From the NCBI RefSeq assembly GCF_052857255.1, contig NC_135497.1:118374744-118438743 (forward strand): a DNA stretch of 64,000 bases, read 5' to 3'. The notes beneath the pieces are model-generated. The model was given only the letters and a program-made list of their open reading frames with translations. It was not told where the DNA came from and did no database searches. This DNA comes from Amblyomma americanum (Eukaryota; Arthropoda; Arachnida; Ixodida; Ixodidae). Position numbers and translations under genes: made by a program. Shown one piece after another: positions 54,075 to 63,800 of the stretch (its first letter is position 1; every line of letters begins with the position of its first letter).

Positions 54075-57000
54075 TTAGCGCGCATAATACGGCTTCAGAC
54101 GGACTACATGGACAACTTCTGGCCGTACGCGGCGTCGCTGGGATGCAGTCATTGCGTCAGGGATGACTTCATAATCCAGTTCACCCAGCCGACGAAGAAC
54201 CTTGTACGGGCCGAAATAGCGGCGCAAAAGCTTTTCACTCAATCCACGGCGGCGAATGGGCGTCCACACCCAGACTTGGTCTCCTGGCTTGTATTCCGCG
54301 TTGCGTCTTCGTAGGTTGTAGCGTCTGGCGTCGGACCGCTGCTGATCTTTGATCCGTAATCGGGCAAGCCTTCGAGCTTCTTCTGCGCGTTGAAGGTAGG
54401 CGGCAACGTCGACGTTCTCTTCTTCTGTAACGTTGGGCAGCATGGCGTCTAGCGTGGTCGTGGCATCCCTGCCATGGACGAGCCTAAAAGGCGTCATCTG
54501 GGTGGTCTCCTGCACTGCGGTGTTGTAGGCGAAGACGACGTAAGGCAGGATGACATCCCAGGTTTTATGTTCGGCATCGACATACATAGCGAGCATATCG
54601 GCGATGGTTTTGTTCAGGCGCTCGGTCAGTCCGTTGGTCTGCGGATGGTATGCAGTTGTCCTCCGGTGGCTGGTTTGGCTGTAGCGCAGGATGGCTTGCG
54701 TGAGTTCCGCCGTAAATGCTGTTCCTCTGTCCGTGATGAGCACATCGGGGGCGCCGTGTCGAAGAAGAATGCACTCCACGAAAAATTTGGCCACTTCTGC
54801 TGCTGTTCCGTTCGGTAGGGCTTTCGCCTCGGCGTAGCGGGTCAGGTAGTCGGTCGCTATGATGATCCACTTATTTCCAGATGTTGACGTTGGAAAAGGG
54901 CCAAGCAAGTCCATGCCAATCTGCTGAAAGGGTCTTGAGGGAGGTTCAATGGGGTTCAGAAATCCTGCTGGTCGTGTGGGAGGAGTCTTTCGTCGCTGAC
55001 AATCTCGGCATGTTTTCACATAGTGTGCGACATCGGCAGACAGTCGGGGCCAGTAATACTTGTCTTGAATGCGGCGGAGGGTGCGAGTAAACCCGAGATG
55101 TCCAGCTGTCGGCTCGTCGTGTGAAGCCTGTAGAACTTCTTCGCGGAGACAAGTAGGTACAACAAGGAGGTAGGCTGTTTTGTTCGCTGTAAAGTTCTTC
55201 TTCACAAGGACCTCATTCTGCACACAGAAAGAAGACAGTCCTCGCTTGAATGAAGCGGGGGGTGAAGAAATCTTGCCTTCCAGGTACTCGATGAGGCCTT
55301 TTAGGTTGGGGTCCGAGCGTTGCTGCTGAGCAAAAGAGCTTGCGCTGATGGGTCCCAGGAAGGCGTCCTCATCGTCGTCCAGCGGTGGTGCATCTACAGG
55401 GGCTCGTGAGAGGCAATCGGCGTCAGTGTGCTTGCGTCCGGACTTGTAAACGACGGTGATGTCAAACTCCTGGAGACGCAGACTCCATCGAGCGAGTCGG
55501 CCAGAGGGATCCTTCAAATTGGCAAGCCAGCAGAGCGCGTGGTGGTCGCTGACCACCTTGAACGGCCGTCCGTAGAGGTAGGGGCGGAATTTCGACGTAG
55601 CCCAGATGATGGCAAGGCACTCCTTCTCAGTGGTCGAATAGTTAGCCTCGGCCTTGGAAAGGGAACGGCTAGCGTATGCGATGACCTTCTCCAGCCCGTC
55701 AGTTTTTTGAACGAGAACGGCGCCTAGTCCCACGCTGCTTGCGTCGGTATGAACTTCAGTATCGGCGTTTTCATCAAAATGCGCAAGGATCGGTGGGGAC
55801 TGTAAACGACGCTGAAGTTCCTTGAAGGCTTCTGCTTGCGGCGCTTCCCATTTAAACGGCACGTCTGCCTTCGTCAGTTGGGTCAGGGGCTCGGCGATGC
55901 GCGAAAAGTTTTTCACAAATCGTCGGTAATATGCGCATAGTCCGAGAAATCTGCGCACTGCTTTCTTATCGGCCGGCGGTTGAAACTGTTCAATAGCGGC
56001 TGTTTTCTGCGGGTCTGGGCGTACTCCTTCCTTGCTAACGATGTGGCCTAGAAACAGCAGCTCTTCGTAGGCAAAGTGGCATTTCTCTGCTTTCAAGGTT
56101 AGGCCAGACGACTTGATTGCGTCTAGCACTGTTCGAAGTCTTTTGAGGTGCTCTTCAAAGTTCGAGGCGAAGACAACGACGTCATCTAAATATACCAGGC
56201 AAATTTTCCACTTAAGGCCTGCCAGCACTGTATCCATTACTCGCTGAAACGTCGCTGGAGCGGAACAGAGACCAAATGGCATCACCTTGAACTCAAACAG
56301 CCCATCCGGAGTTATGAATGCTGTCTTCTCGCGATCTCTTTCGTCGACCTCAATTTGCCAGTAGCCGCTCTTGAGGTCCATCGATGAGAAATATTTGGCG
56401 TTGCAGAGGCGGTCCAGTGTGTCGTCGATGCGGGGGAGGGGGTAGACGTCCTTCTTTGTTATGTTGTTCAAGCGGCGGTAATCCACACAGAATCGAAGTG
56501 CGCCGTCTTTCTTTCTCACTAGAACAACCGGTGCCGCCCATGGGCTGTTTGAAGGCTGGATGACGTCGTCGCGAAGCATTTCTTCGACTTGGTCCCGGAT
56601 GGCTTGTCGTTCTCGCGGAGACACACGGTAGGGGCTTTGACGGAGAGGTCGGACGTGTTGATCCGTTATAATGCGATGCTTGGAAATTGGCGTCTGTCGC
56701 ACCTTCGGCGATGTCGAAAAGCACTCACTGTAGTTTTGAAGCAGATTGCGGATCTGGTCTTGTCTGTTCCGGTGCAGGGCTGGGTTGATGTCGAAAATGG
56801 GCGAGTTCTCTTGGTCAGGCGGATCTTCTGCGGAGGGGTCGGAGAGGGCGAAGGAATCTCGTACGTCAGATATTTCGTCGTAGAAAGCAATCGTCGTTCC
56901 TCTGTTAATATGCCGGTATTCTTTGCTGAAGTTAGTCAGCAGTACTTCGGCCTGGCCATTGCGGAAATGTGCGATGCCTCTTGCGATGCTGATTCCTCGG

Positions 57001-57641
57001 TCTAGTAGCAAGTGCATGTTCCCCTCGATGATGGCTTCAGTGTTTATGGCTTTCGTGGCGCCTACGGTCACGATAACGCTTGAACGGGGTGGGACGCTCA
57101 CTTCTTCTTCCAGGACACTTAGGGCAACGTGATTTTCCCGAGTTTTCATCGAAGCGATGGCTTCGTCCGTCGAAAGCGTGATCAGCTTGGATCGCAGGTC
57201 GATGATCGCCTGATGCTCATTAAGGAAATCCATACCCAAGATCACTTCGCGGGAGCATTGCGGTAGCACAACAAAGGTCGCATGATAGGTATGTCCTTTG
57301 ACAGTCACTCGCGCTGTGCATTGTCCTGATGGCGTAATGAGGTGGCCCCCAGCGGTGCGAATTTGTGGGCCGTCCCAAGCCGTTGTGACTTTTCTGAGCT
57401 GCGCAGCGAATGTTCCATTCATCACCGAGTAATCGGCTCCTGTGTCGACTAGAGCGGTAACTTTCCGGCCGTCGATAGTCACTTCTAGGTCGGAGGTCCT
57501 GGCTCTTGCATTGCATGTCGCTCTCGGCGTCGGGTCACGGCTTCGTCGCGTATGCGAGTCACGGGTTGGGCGTGTGGTCGAAGCTCCTCTGGGTGGCGGC
57601 GTCGATTTCAAGGTAGCTTGCGTCGTGGTCGAGGTTCTCAT
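54075..57641 (-). CDS. pol: pol polyprotein, Ty3/gypsy (protease-RT-RNase H-integrase)
   Basis: 1,188 codons from the first ATG, all open. The protease active site LVDTGADYS is at residues 65-73. RT follows with the MDLKSGYWQI block (about 410) and YLDD (about 484-487), then the RNase H region (TDASSVGLGAV). The integrase has an H...H...CxxC zinc finger (CRDCQRRK, about 880), catalytic MDLLGPF (about 910), ITDRGTAFT and ERLNKTIADML, and a GPY-type end (RYFGPYKVL, about 1150). It finishes in KPYYAR. The -1 frame is open 48 codons further upstream to the gag slippery site, with no start codon there, so pol is made as a Gag-Pol fusion by inference. Confidence 0.95.
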   Translation of the reverse strand: MRTSTTTQATLKSTPPPRGASTTRPTRDSHTRRSRDPTPRATCNARARTSDLEVTIDGRKVTALVDTGADYSVMNGTFAAQLRKVTTAWDGPQIRTAGGHLITPSGQCTARVTVKGHTYHATFVVLPQCSREVILGMDFLNEHQAIIDLRSKLITLSTDEAIASMKTRENHVALSVLEEEVSVPPRSSVIVTVGATKAINTEAIIEGNMHLLLDRGISIARGIAHFRNGQAEVLLTNFSKEYRHINRGTTIAFYDEISDVRDSFALSDPSAEDPPDQENSPIFDINPALHRNRQDQIRNLLQNYSECFSTSPKVRQTPISKHRIITDQHVRPLRQSPYRVSPRERQAIRDQVEEMLRDDVIQPSNSPWAAPVVLVRKKDGALRFCVDYRRLNNITKKDVYPLPRIDDTLDRLCNAKYFSSMDLKSGYWQIEVDERDREKTAFITPDGLFEFKVMPFGLCSAPATFQRVMDTVLAGLKWKICLVYLDDVVVFASNFEEHLKRLRTVLDAIKSSGLTLKAEKCHFAYEELLFLGHIVSKEGVRPDPQKTAAIEQFQPPADKKAVRRFLGLCAYYRRFVKNFSRIAEPLTQLTKADVPFKWEAPQAEAFKELQRRLQSPPILAHFDENADTEVHTDASSVGLGAVLVQKTDGLEKVIAYASRSLSKAEANYSTTEKECLAIIWATSKFRPYLYGRPFKVVSDHHALCWLANLKDPSGRLARWSLRLQEFDITVVYKSGRKHTDADCLSRAPVDAPPLDDDEDAFLGPISASSFAQQQRSDPNLKGLIEYLEGKISSPPASFKRGLSSFCVQNEVLVKKNFTANKTAYLLVVPTCLREEVLQASHDEPTAGHLGFTRTLRRIQDKYYWPRLSADVAHYVKTCRDCQRRKTPPTRPAGFLNPIEPPSRPFQQIGMDLLGPFPTSTSGNKWIIIATDYLTRYAEAKALPNGTAAEVAKFFVECILLRHGAPDVLITDRGTAFTAELTQAILRYSQTSHRRTTAYHPQTNGLTERLNKTIADMLAMYVDAEHKTWDVILPYVVFAYNTAVQETTQMTPFRLVHGRDATTTLDAMLPNVTEEENVDVAAYLQRAEEARRLARLRIKDQQRSDARRYNLRRRNAEYKPGDQVWVWTPIRRRGLSEKLLRRYFGPYKVLRRLGELDYEVIPDAMTASQRRRVRPEVVHVVRLKPYYAR

Positions 57642-57775
57642 TGTGTGCGGCGTCGGTGCAGCGAGTGTCGGTTCTTCATGCGGCGTCGCGGGTGCAGCGT
57701 CTTCATGGGGCGTGGTCGGTGGAGGATCTTCGGCGTTTAGCTCGTGAGCAACCTCACCTCCAGAGGTTGCTGCCT

Positions 57776-59128
57776 TTAGTTTCCCCTACGGGGGCTGGGC
57801 GACCTTCCTCGTACCGCGGCTGCGTAGCTGCGGCGTGGCGACGCAAAGCGCGAGGTTGACGGCGATGGTGAGCGCGAAAAGCGGTTCGGCGTGTACTGTT
57901 CTCGACGCAGGTACTCGTCGATTTCGTGCGGACGTTGTCCGAAGCGTGGTCGTGGGGCGTTAACGGCAAATCCTCGAAGACCGATACGTCGGTAGGGGCA
58001 GTGACGAAGAATATGGCCGGCCTCACCGCAATGGAAGCACAACGGCCGGTTGTCGGAAGTCCTCCAGGCGTCGCATTTCCTGGGGCTTGAGGGTCGGTCA
58101 TAGGCTGGGCGGGCGGGGGCTGGGAGGCGGCGTTGTGGACCAAGTGGCTCATTTCGGGGAGGACGTGGGGGTTGTCGTTGGGGCTGAGCAGTCCTTACTG
58201 CAGCGGCGTAGGTCATGGCCTGGGGTTCTGTGGCCGTCGGGGTGCCAAGTGCCTGTTGCACTTCTTCCCGTACCACGTCCATCAGAGTCGATGCTTGTGG
58301 CTGTGGGGAGGATGGCAGTAATCGGCGTAGCTCCTCTCGGACGATTTCGCGGATAACGTCCCGCAAGCTGTCGCTGGTGGTGGCCGGCGTGTCCGAACGG
58401 ATTGCATAGGCAGAGGAAGGGCGGTTGTACTGCCGAGCTCGGACGTCGAGGGTCTTCTCAATCGTGCAGGCTTCCTGCATGAATTCCTCGACCGTTTTTG
58501 GCGGCTGACGGACGAGGCTGCCAAAGAGTTGTTCTTTTACGCCGCGCATTAAGAACTGAACTTTCTTTTCCTCGGTCATCCCGGAATCGGCGCGGCGAAA
58601 TAGGCGCTTCATCTCCTCGACGTAGCTGCGGACGGGCTCATTCGGAAGCTGGATCCTGGACTCGAGGAGTCGTTCGGCTCTTTCTTTTCTCACGACACTG
58701 GTAAATACCTTCAATAGTTCTCTCTTGAATAGCTCCCATGTCGTAAGGGACGACTCGTAGTTTTCGTACCACGTGCGTGCGGAGCCATCCAATGAGAAAA
58801 AAACGTGTCCAATCTTTGCCGCATCATCCCACTTGTTGAATGATGCCACGCGCTCAAATTGATCCAACCATTCTTCAGGGTCTTCGCCTAGGGATCCATT
58901 GAAAGTTGGCGGCACCCGCGGCTGCTGCAGTATAATCGGTGTCGACATCTTCGGCGAGATTGCGGTGCTCGTAGCCGCGTCTTTTCGCTGTCTTGTGCGG
59001 TCCGGCAGTTTCCCGAACTCAGGCTCCTCTCCCTGGAGACGTCGGCTGGCTCGCTGAGCTGCTGGCTCGTCCTCGGGTGCGAAGCGCTCAGGGCTGGCTT
59101 CACGACTTGAAGGGGGCGTCCGGAACAT
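57776..59128 (-). CDS. gag: gag protein, Ty3/gypsy
   Basis: 450 codons. It has a retrotransposon gag core (EWLDQFERVASFNKW at about residue 80, then RSYVEEMKRLFRRAD, then PPKTVEEFMQEAC). It has a Pro/Arg-rich part and a single CCHC zinc knuckle, CFHCGEAGHILRHC (about 360-373). It ends in a basic Ser/Arg tail. Gag forms the particle and binds element RNA. The start 59128 is 25 bp after the primer-binding site. A degenerate relative lies at 8.8-10.1 kb. The gag stop codon directly follows a slippery heptamer. Confidence 0.93.
   Translation of the reverse strand: MFRTPPSSREASPERFAPEDEPAAQRASRRLQGEEPEFGKLPDRTRQRKDAATSTAISPKMSTPIILQQPRVPPTFNGSLGEDPEEWLDQFERVASFNKWDDAAKIGHVFFSLDGSARTWYENYESSLTTWELFKRELLKVFTSVVRKERAERLLESRIQLPNEPVRSYVEEMKRLFRRADSGMTEEKKVQFLMRGVKEQLFGSLVRQPPKTVEEFMQEACTIEKTLDVRARQYNRPSSAYAIRSDTPATTSDSLRDVIREIVREELRRLLPSSPQPQASTLMDVVREEVQQALGTPTATEPQAMTYAAAVRTAQPQRQPPRPPRNEPLGPQRRLPAPARPAYDRPSSPRKCDAWRTSDNRPLCFHCGEAGHILRHCPYRRIGLRGFAVNAPRPRFGQRPHEIDEYLRREQYTPNRFSRSPSPSTSRFASPRRSYAAAVRGRSPSPRRGN
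57779..57785 (-). promoter_or_regulatory. -1 ribosomal frameshift site GGGAAAC
   Basis: In the gag frame the codons read AGG-GGA-AAC-TAA, giving the heptamer G-GGA-AAC of X-XXY-YYZ form directly before the stop. Slipping back one base gives GGG-AAA-CTA-AAG, which is exactly the pol frame and stays open to pol. GGGAAAC is a known retroviral slippery heptamer. The required downstream structure was not evaluated. Confidence 0.75.
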
Positions 59129-59137
59129 GGAAGGCTA

Positions 59138-59153
59138 CCCCGCACCTCCACCA
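59138..59153 (-). promoter_or_regulatory. Primer-binding site, tRNA-Ala-like
   Basis: TGGTGGAGGTGCGGGG, two bases after the 5' LTR. It is complementary to an alanine-tRNA type 3' end (CCCCGCACCTCCACCA). It matches the site of the degenerate element at 8607. Confidence 0.7.
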
Positions 59154-59155
59154 GA

Positions 59156-59528
59156 TGTCACGTAGTGGTGACGGCAGTCGAAGCAGCGATGAATACGGAC
59201 GAAAGGATCTTCTAAAAGAACTGTTTATTGGGCTGACTTGCACCCAAAATGGACTGAATCACTCGGCGGCGGCGAAGCGACAAGCGTGCTCGGCGGTCGT
59301 CGAACAGAATGCCCGCCGCTGTCGGCCGTGCTCAATTTAAAGCTGATAGCGAACATTCGAGATAAAGGGCACAAAGTTACTAGAACATTCCGGAACAACG
59401 TAGAATCAGCTTTGCCTGGCTGCGATCAATCGAGATAAATCTAGTCGCGTCTTGCGTCGCAAACAAAGTGATAAGGTGGTGTCGCGGCAGATTTGAAAAA
59501 CGAATAAACACTGCAAATATTCGCGGCA
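59156..59528 (-). repeat. 5' LTR of the gypsy element
   Basis: 373 bp, pairing with 53592-53964. The 66-codon frame inside it is the same in both LTRs and is not a gene. Confidence 0.92.
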
Positions 59529-59532
59529 ATAC
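59529..59532. repeat. Target-site duplication ATAC (right)
   Basis: Pairs with 53588-53591. Confidence 0.75.
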
Positions 59533-59544
59533 AGTCATCAATCC

Positions 59545-62170
59545 TCAACACTTTAGAGTTTGCATTTTTCGCTGCCCCTTCGACACTGTTGTGTTGTTTT
59601 TCGTTTTGCACAGATTATTTAACAGCATGTTGGCAGCAGCACTCAAAATATGGTGCATGACTTTTTCTGGCGAATTACCAGAATCACACGTATCAAGGTC
59701 TCCAGAATCGTGGAGAATGGTTGACACAAGAGAAACAAGGGCCTCCTTCTGATTTGGAAGAGCCAGAAATTTGGATGCATACTGCTCACTCCGCAATTTG
59801 TCAAGGACTATTTCTGTATAAAGTACAGTGTTCACTACGACATCTCGTGGAAACTTTAATCCTCCTCTTGTCATGCCTGAAATGAGCAGTGTGTCATCAT
59901 GGTCCAAACTGGTGTTATCCAGGACGAGATTGTCCTTGCACGACATACACATGAGCTTTTTCAGTGTTGCATGGGCACAGTATCCCGCAACGTACGTAAC
60001 AGCAGGAATCATCGACGATTTTTTTGCTACATCAGCATTGGTCACTGCTATACTGAACTGTGCACAAAGTGATTCAACACTTATGACGGAGATCGGTTCT
60101 GCAATAATGTCAAGATCAGGCATGTCCAGTACTTTTTGAAGCCTTAGCTTGTTCTCAGATTCATAAATCTGCCTGATCGGGACATGGTATTGGGCTCCGG
60201 ATAGCTGGCGATACTTCCCGAATCTATCCTCAAGGCAATCTGTTTGAAATTTTCCAAGGAGCACATACCGAAATCCCAGCTCTTCCAGGCAGTATAAAGT
60301 GATCTCATGCAGAGCGTGGTTCGTGTGGCCAAAAGCCATGTGAGTTTCTTTCGTCAGGTGGCCAGCATCGTGTCTGAGGCTAGCCCAGTAGTCTAGCCAC
60401 TCTGGTATTTTCCTCAAAAATTCAAGCTGTGGAGATGTTGTTGACGCAATCGGAGACTGCATTTCATCACGCAGGCGTTCACCTTTTCTTGGCGTCTTTA
60501 CATTCACTATTCGCCACCATGTCAAAATGGTGTTTGTGAAATCTGCTGTTCCTTTAGCATGTTGTACAGCGGAACATTGCAGTGCAGCTGCTGTCGATTC
60601 ATTAAAAATCCTGAGAGCAAGCTTAACGTTCTGGCGCTCCATAGTTGATGGGTTCAGTGCTTTCAGTGAGAGTGTTGGTGCCAGCTTTAAAAGGTTATTT
60701 TGCTCAGCCTCATGCAGATCACACAAAGATTTAAATGATGCCGTAAGAATAGGTGGCTTCGGGTCATTGCTGCTTGGATCACGGTAATATATACACTTTC
60801 CACTGTTTCTCTGGTTTAGCCAATTGTTCCTAATTGACTTCAAAAGGTGCACAGGGTTCAAAATGAAAAACAGTGGACGAGAGGAATCAGCTGGGTGTGT
60901 GTAAACTATACTGGCTTTGGGGGGGCTAGCAAAAAATGTCATGGCTTTCCGATTGATAGCATTGTTGTCTGAAACAACAGCTAGTACCTTAAATCCAAGT
61001 GACTCAAGGTCAGTAATGAGCTTGTGCAAAAATAGATGCAATGCTTTTGCATCTATATGTGCGACTGGCAAAATGCGAGCATCCTTGTTGCTTGACAAAA
61101 GGCTTTGTAGCATGAACACATATATGCTGTTTTAGCCGGATCGGAACTATTGGCTGCGGCACCTGTAACGAAGCCTGCTTTGTACTCAAAATAGGTTTGA
61201 AGATGGATCTCATCCATCATTAATGTCACAGTGCGCTCTTGCTCGGCCATTGCTTGCAATACAGTTTTAGCATAGTTCAAGAAACAAGGATCTTGCTGTT
61301 CTAGTGCTGGATTCATGTGATATGACGAACACAGTCGTCGAATAGTGTCTGGGTGCGGCAGCTTAATTTTAAGCGAGCTTCTGATGAACCTGTATGCATG
61401 TGGAGAAATGGTATACAGCAGACCTGAAAACACGAGTACATCTGGTGGATATCGAGGCACATTTTTCAAAACAAGCTTGACTTGGCTTCGCACAAATTTC
61501 AGTACCTGTAAGTTCCATCCATGATGTTCTTGGAGCTCATAATCTTTGTTCACCTCATCCAGGAGCATTAGCACAGTTGCGAGAAGCTGGTGTTCGTTTT
61601 CGCTGCCACTAGCACAACTCTGCAGCTTTTCAACAGACTGCAGCACTTTATCAAGTCTCTTAAATCCTTCATTTGTGACGGCACACATTCGTCTCCAAGA
61701 TTGTGGAGACGGGACCCTCCGAGAAACACCTGAACAGACAGGTCGTCTAAAACCACCACTGATGAACGCACTGCGGGAGCTTGGTCGAGGGAGAGCTCCA
61801 GGAACAAAACCTTTGCCTGCGTAGTGACCACAGTCCAGAAGTCAGAAGTTCTAAGCTTCGGAAGGGCAGAACACAGCTCCCCAAAACTGCAAATTTTGTT
61901 CCTGCGATCTTCTTCTTCTTGAGCAGCAACAGAAAGCTCTATCGCTTTTCGCAGTGACGCTGCCTCGAGTCGGGCCTTCTTTTCTGCAGGAGCTTCTCGC
62001 GAAGATGGTGGCTGAGAGAGATATTTCGGGCAGCCGGGAAACACACTCGGGACAGCAGCTGGCTTCAGGCGGACACGCTGCAGCGGAACTTCGATAACGT
62101 TTCCAGTGTTCTCGTCCGTGTACGTTGCAAACCTGACGAAGTCACTCGTTTGAAAGTGTTTTTCACACAC
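59545..62170 (-). pseudogene. THAP / P-element-type transposase, exon 2 (two frameshifts)
   Basis: It starts at acceptor TTTGTTTTTAG and reads VCEKHFQTSDF, the C-x2-H end of the THAP zinc finger, then AVPSVFPG (the AVPTF-type box). The P-element transposase core follows: TLMMDEIHLQTYF (Asp), VLAVVSDNNAINRKAM (Asp), LFFILNPVHLLKSIRNNW, and LEDRFGKYRQLSG (Glu). The frame shifts near 61718 (one base in GGAGGG) and near 61110 (a tatatg repeat); both sides otherwise match a continuous THAP9-like protein. It stops at 59545-59547. It is either a decayed P-type element, a host gene with base errors, or a recent pseudogene. P-type terminal repeats were not found. Confidence 0.8.
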
Positions 62171-62340
62171 CTAAAAACAAAGTAAAACCACAAGTCCATT
62201 AGGTTTAGGCGACAGGCTTAAAAAATTCGGCAAGCGAAATAACTGGGAAATAAAACTCCGCAAGCGAAGTAATAAGAAAGTGAAGAAAAAGTCCCCTATC
62301 CGAAGCAAGCCATAAAAAAAAATGTAGTGTGAAGCACAAA

Positions 62341-62480
62341 ACCAAGGAAAAGGAGCAGCGCAAAAGCATGCAACCACAAGAGAAGAAAGGACAAGACACG
62401 GCACAAAACGCGAAAACAGCGCTCGTGTCTTGTCCTTTCATGCGTGGTTGCATGCTTTTGCGCTGCTCCTTTTCCTTGGT
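62341..62480. repeat. Long hairpin in the THAP intron
   Basis: The left arm 62341-62400 ('accaaggaaaaggagcagcg' onward) and right arm 62424-62480 are near-perfect reverse complements, separated by 23 bases. It lies wholly within the 403-bp intron. It is probably a MITE or fold-back element. Confidence 0.85.
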
Positions 62481-62573
62481 TCAAAATGCACTAACTAGGC
62501 TAAAAACAAGTTTTACTGAAGCAAAAAGTTTAAGGCAAGCATCCTGAAAAACAGCACCAAAAGCGACGCTTAC

Positions 62574-62726
62574 CACAGTGCGCTTGGTTGGCACAAAATC
62601 TTCGCGAGAAATAGCCTTTGTCCATGCTGCCCTTTGCGTCTCGTCGGCAGGAAACTTGTAGACGCGGAAACTCGGACCACCATCATAATTTGATCTGCAG
62701 CCTGGGGCGCAGCAGCAGCCAGGCAT
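62574..62726 (-). CDS. THAP-domain transposase, exon 1
   Basis: 51 codons from ATG 62726, ending at donor GTAAGC (62568-62573) in phase 0. It codes MPGCCCAPGCRSNYDGG, FRVYKFPADETQRAAWTKAI, SREDFVPTKRTV. This supplies the first C-x(n)-C of the THAP C2CH finger and the conserved FP and W residues. Exon 2 supplies CEKH. The THAP domain binds DNA, in P-element relatives the transposon ends. Confidence 0.8.
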
Positions 62727-63370
62727 TTCAGAACTGAGGCTACGAGGGTTCAAACACGCAAACGAAGCCTCTGCAGATGAAAAAGCTTGCACAGTTCTTG
62801 AGCTCTTCCGTGAAAACGCGACACATTCACGACAGCTAGCACCATGACCATGTGCGTACTGGTTGTCTCAGTGTTCCCAACCAACTTAGGATGCGGACTG
62901 GCATTAGCTTTCAAGCGCAAGTAGAGTTTGATATTAAACATTGTTAAAGCCGCAGTTGACAGCAAGGATGCAAGGCTTAACACGACATTTATTTTTGCAA
63001 TATTTCAAACTATAAACTCGTTAATATAAGCGTGGCAAAAATAAGAAAAGAGCTTTCTTGAGTTTTATTTGAAGCGACAAGAAAATAGCCAAGTTCAAGC
63101 CAAGCCAGGATAATTCCAAATCCGATCGAGGGAACAGAATTTTCCCGCTTAGTCAGTTTTCTCCCAGATGGCGCCACGTCAACCTGCTGCGCGCTGCATC
63201 TCTTAGCAGTGACGTAGACGCTTGGCGAGGAGGTCATGCGGGGGCCTTGTAAAGTTATCTAGGTGGTATTGCTTGGACCCCCCTTGGACCGGACAGTGTG
63301 GAATCGCAGGGTGTGGCAGAAAGGGGATAACCACGGCTTAATCGGATTAAACGCAACGGGATGAGAACTG
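62727..63370. other. Upstream flank of the THAP gene; no other gene recognised
   Basis: Would include its promoter and 5' UTR. I see no second conserved exon and no clear core-promoter element. Confidence 0.4.
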
Positions 63371-63433
63371 GTCGACGCCATTGGCTGGAGAGCCTTCTTT
63401 GAGGGTCATCTGCCGCTTCGTTCTTGAATTGTA
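63371..63433 (-). repeat. Short dispersed repeat unit S, copy 2 (inverted)
   Basis: The reverse complement reads 'caattcaagaacgaagcggc', then 'ccctcaaag' and 'cagccaatggcgtcgac'. Same unit as 52513-52578. Confidence 0.7.
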
Positions 63434-63527
63434 TACTGGAGTGGACGCAGGCCGTTCGCGCGTGCATTGAGCCGCTATGGGTTGTGTCGGGCCCTTTGAT
63501 CGAATTGCACACTGCCCTAATATACTC

Positions 63528-63592
63528 AGATACAAGTCGAGAAAAAAACGGCTTTTCTCTGTCAAAGGACCTCCTCCCAGCCAATGGCGTCG
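63528..63592 (+). repeat. Short dispersed repeat unit S, copy 3
   Basis: 'gatacaagtcgagaaaaaaa' to 'cagccaatggcgtcg'. About 92 bp before copy 4 in the same orientation. Confidence 0.7.
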
Positions 63593-63619
63593 GCAGATTC
63601 TCTTGAACCTGCAATAGTC

Positions 63620-63683
63620 GGATACAACTCAAGAACAAAGCGGCTTTTCCTCGTCGAAGGACCCCCTTCCAGCCTATGGCGTC
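63620..63683 (+). repeat. Short dispersed repeat unit S, copy 4
   Basis: 'ggatacaactcaagaacaaa' to 'cagcctatggcgtc'. Confidence 0.7.
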
Positions 63684-63800
63684 TATCCAATGACCTCTGG
63701 CGTCTGGGAGGAGACTATCATCGACCATAGCGAGAGGGGACTATCCCCTTTCAGCCGCCACTCCCTGCATTGTCAGGCTAGCAGGCTCATAAGAATTGGC

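Larger units (their letters stand above)
53592..59528 (-). mobile_element. Intact Ty3/gypsy LTR retrotransposon
   Basis: 5,937 bp with two 373-bp LTRs (53592-53964 and 59156-59528) in which I see no difference, TG...CA ends and a 4-bp ATAC duplication. On the minus strand the order is LTR, tRNA-Ala-like primer site, gag (450 codons), pol (1,188 codons from the first ATG) in the -1 frame, polypurine tract, LTR. There is no env frame. All pol motifs are present, so it may still be active. It sits in the 3' flank of the THAP gene in the same orientation. Confidence 0.95.

Noticed and set aside
59238..59438. 66-codon frame present twice (also 53674-53874)
   Set aside because: It lies inside the two gypsy LTRs; the duplication reflects LTR identity, not a gene family.
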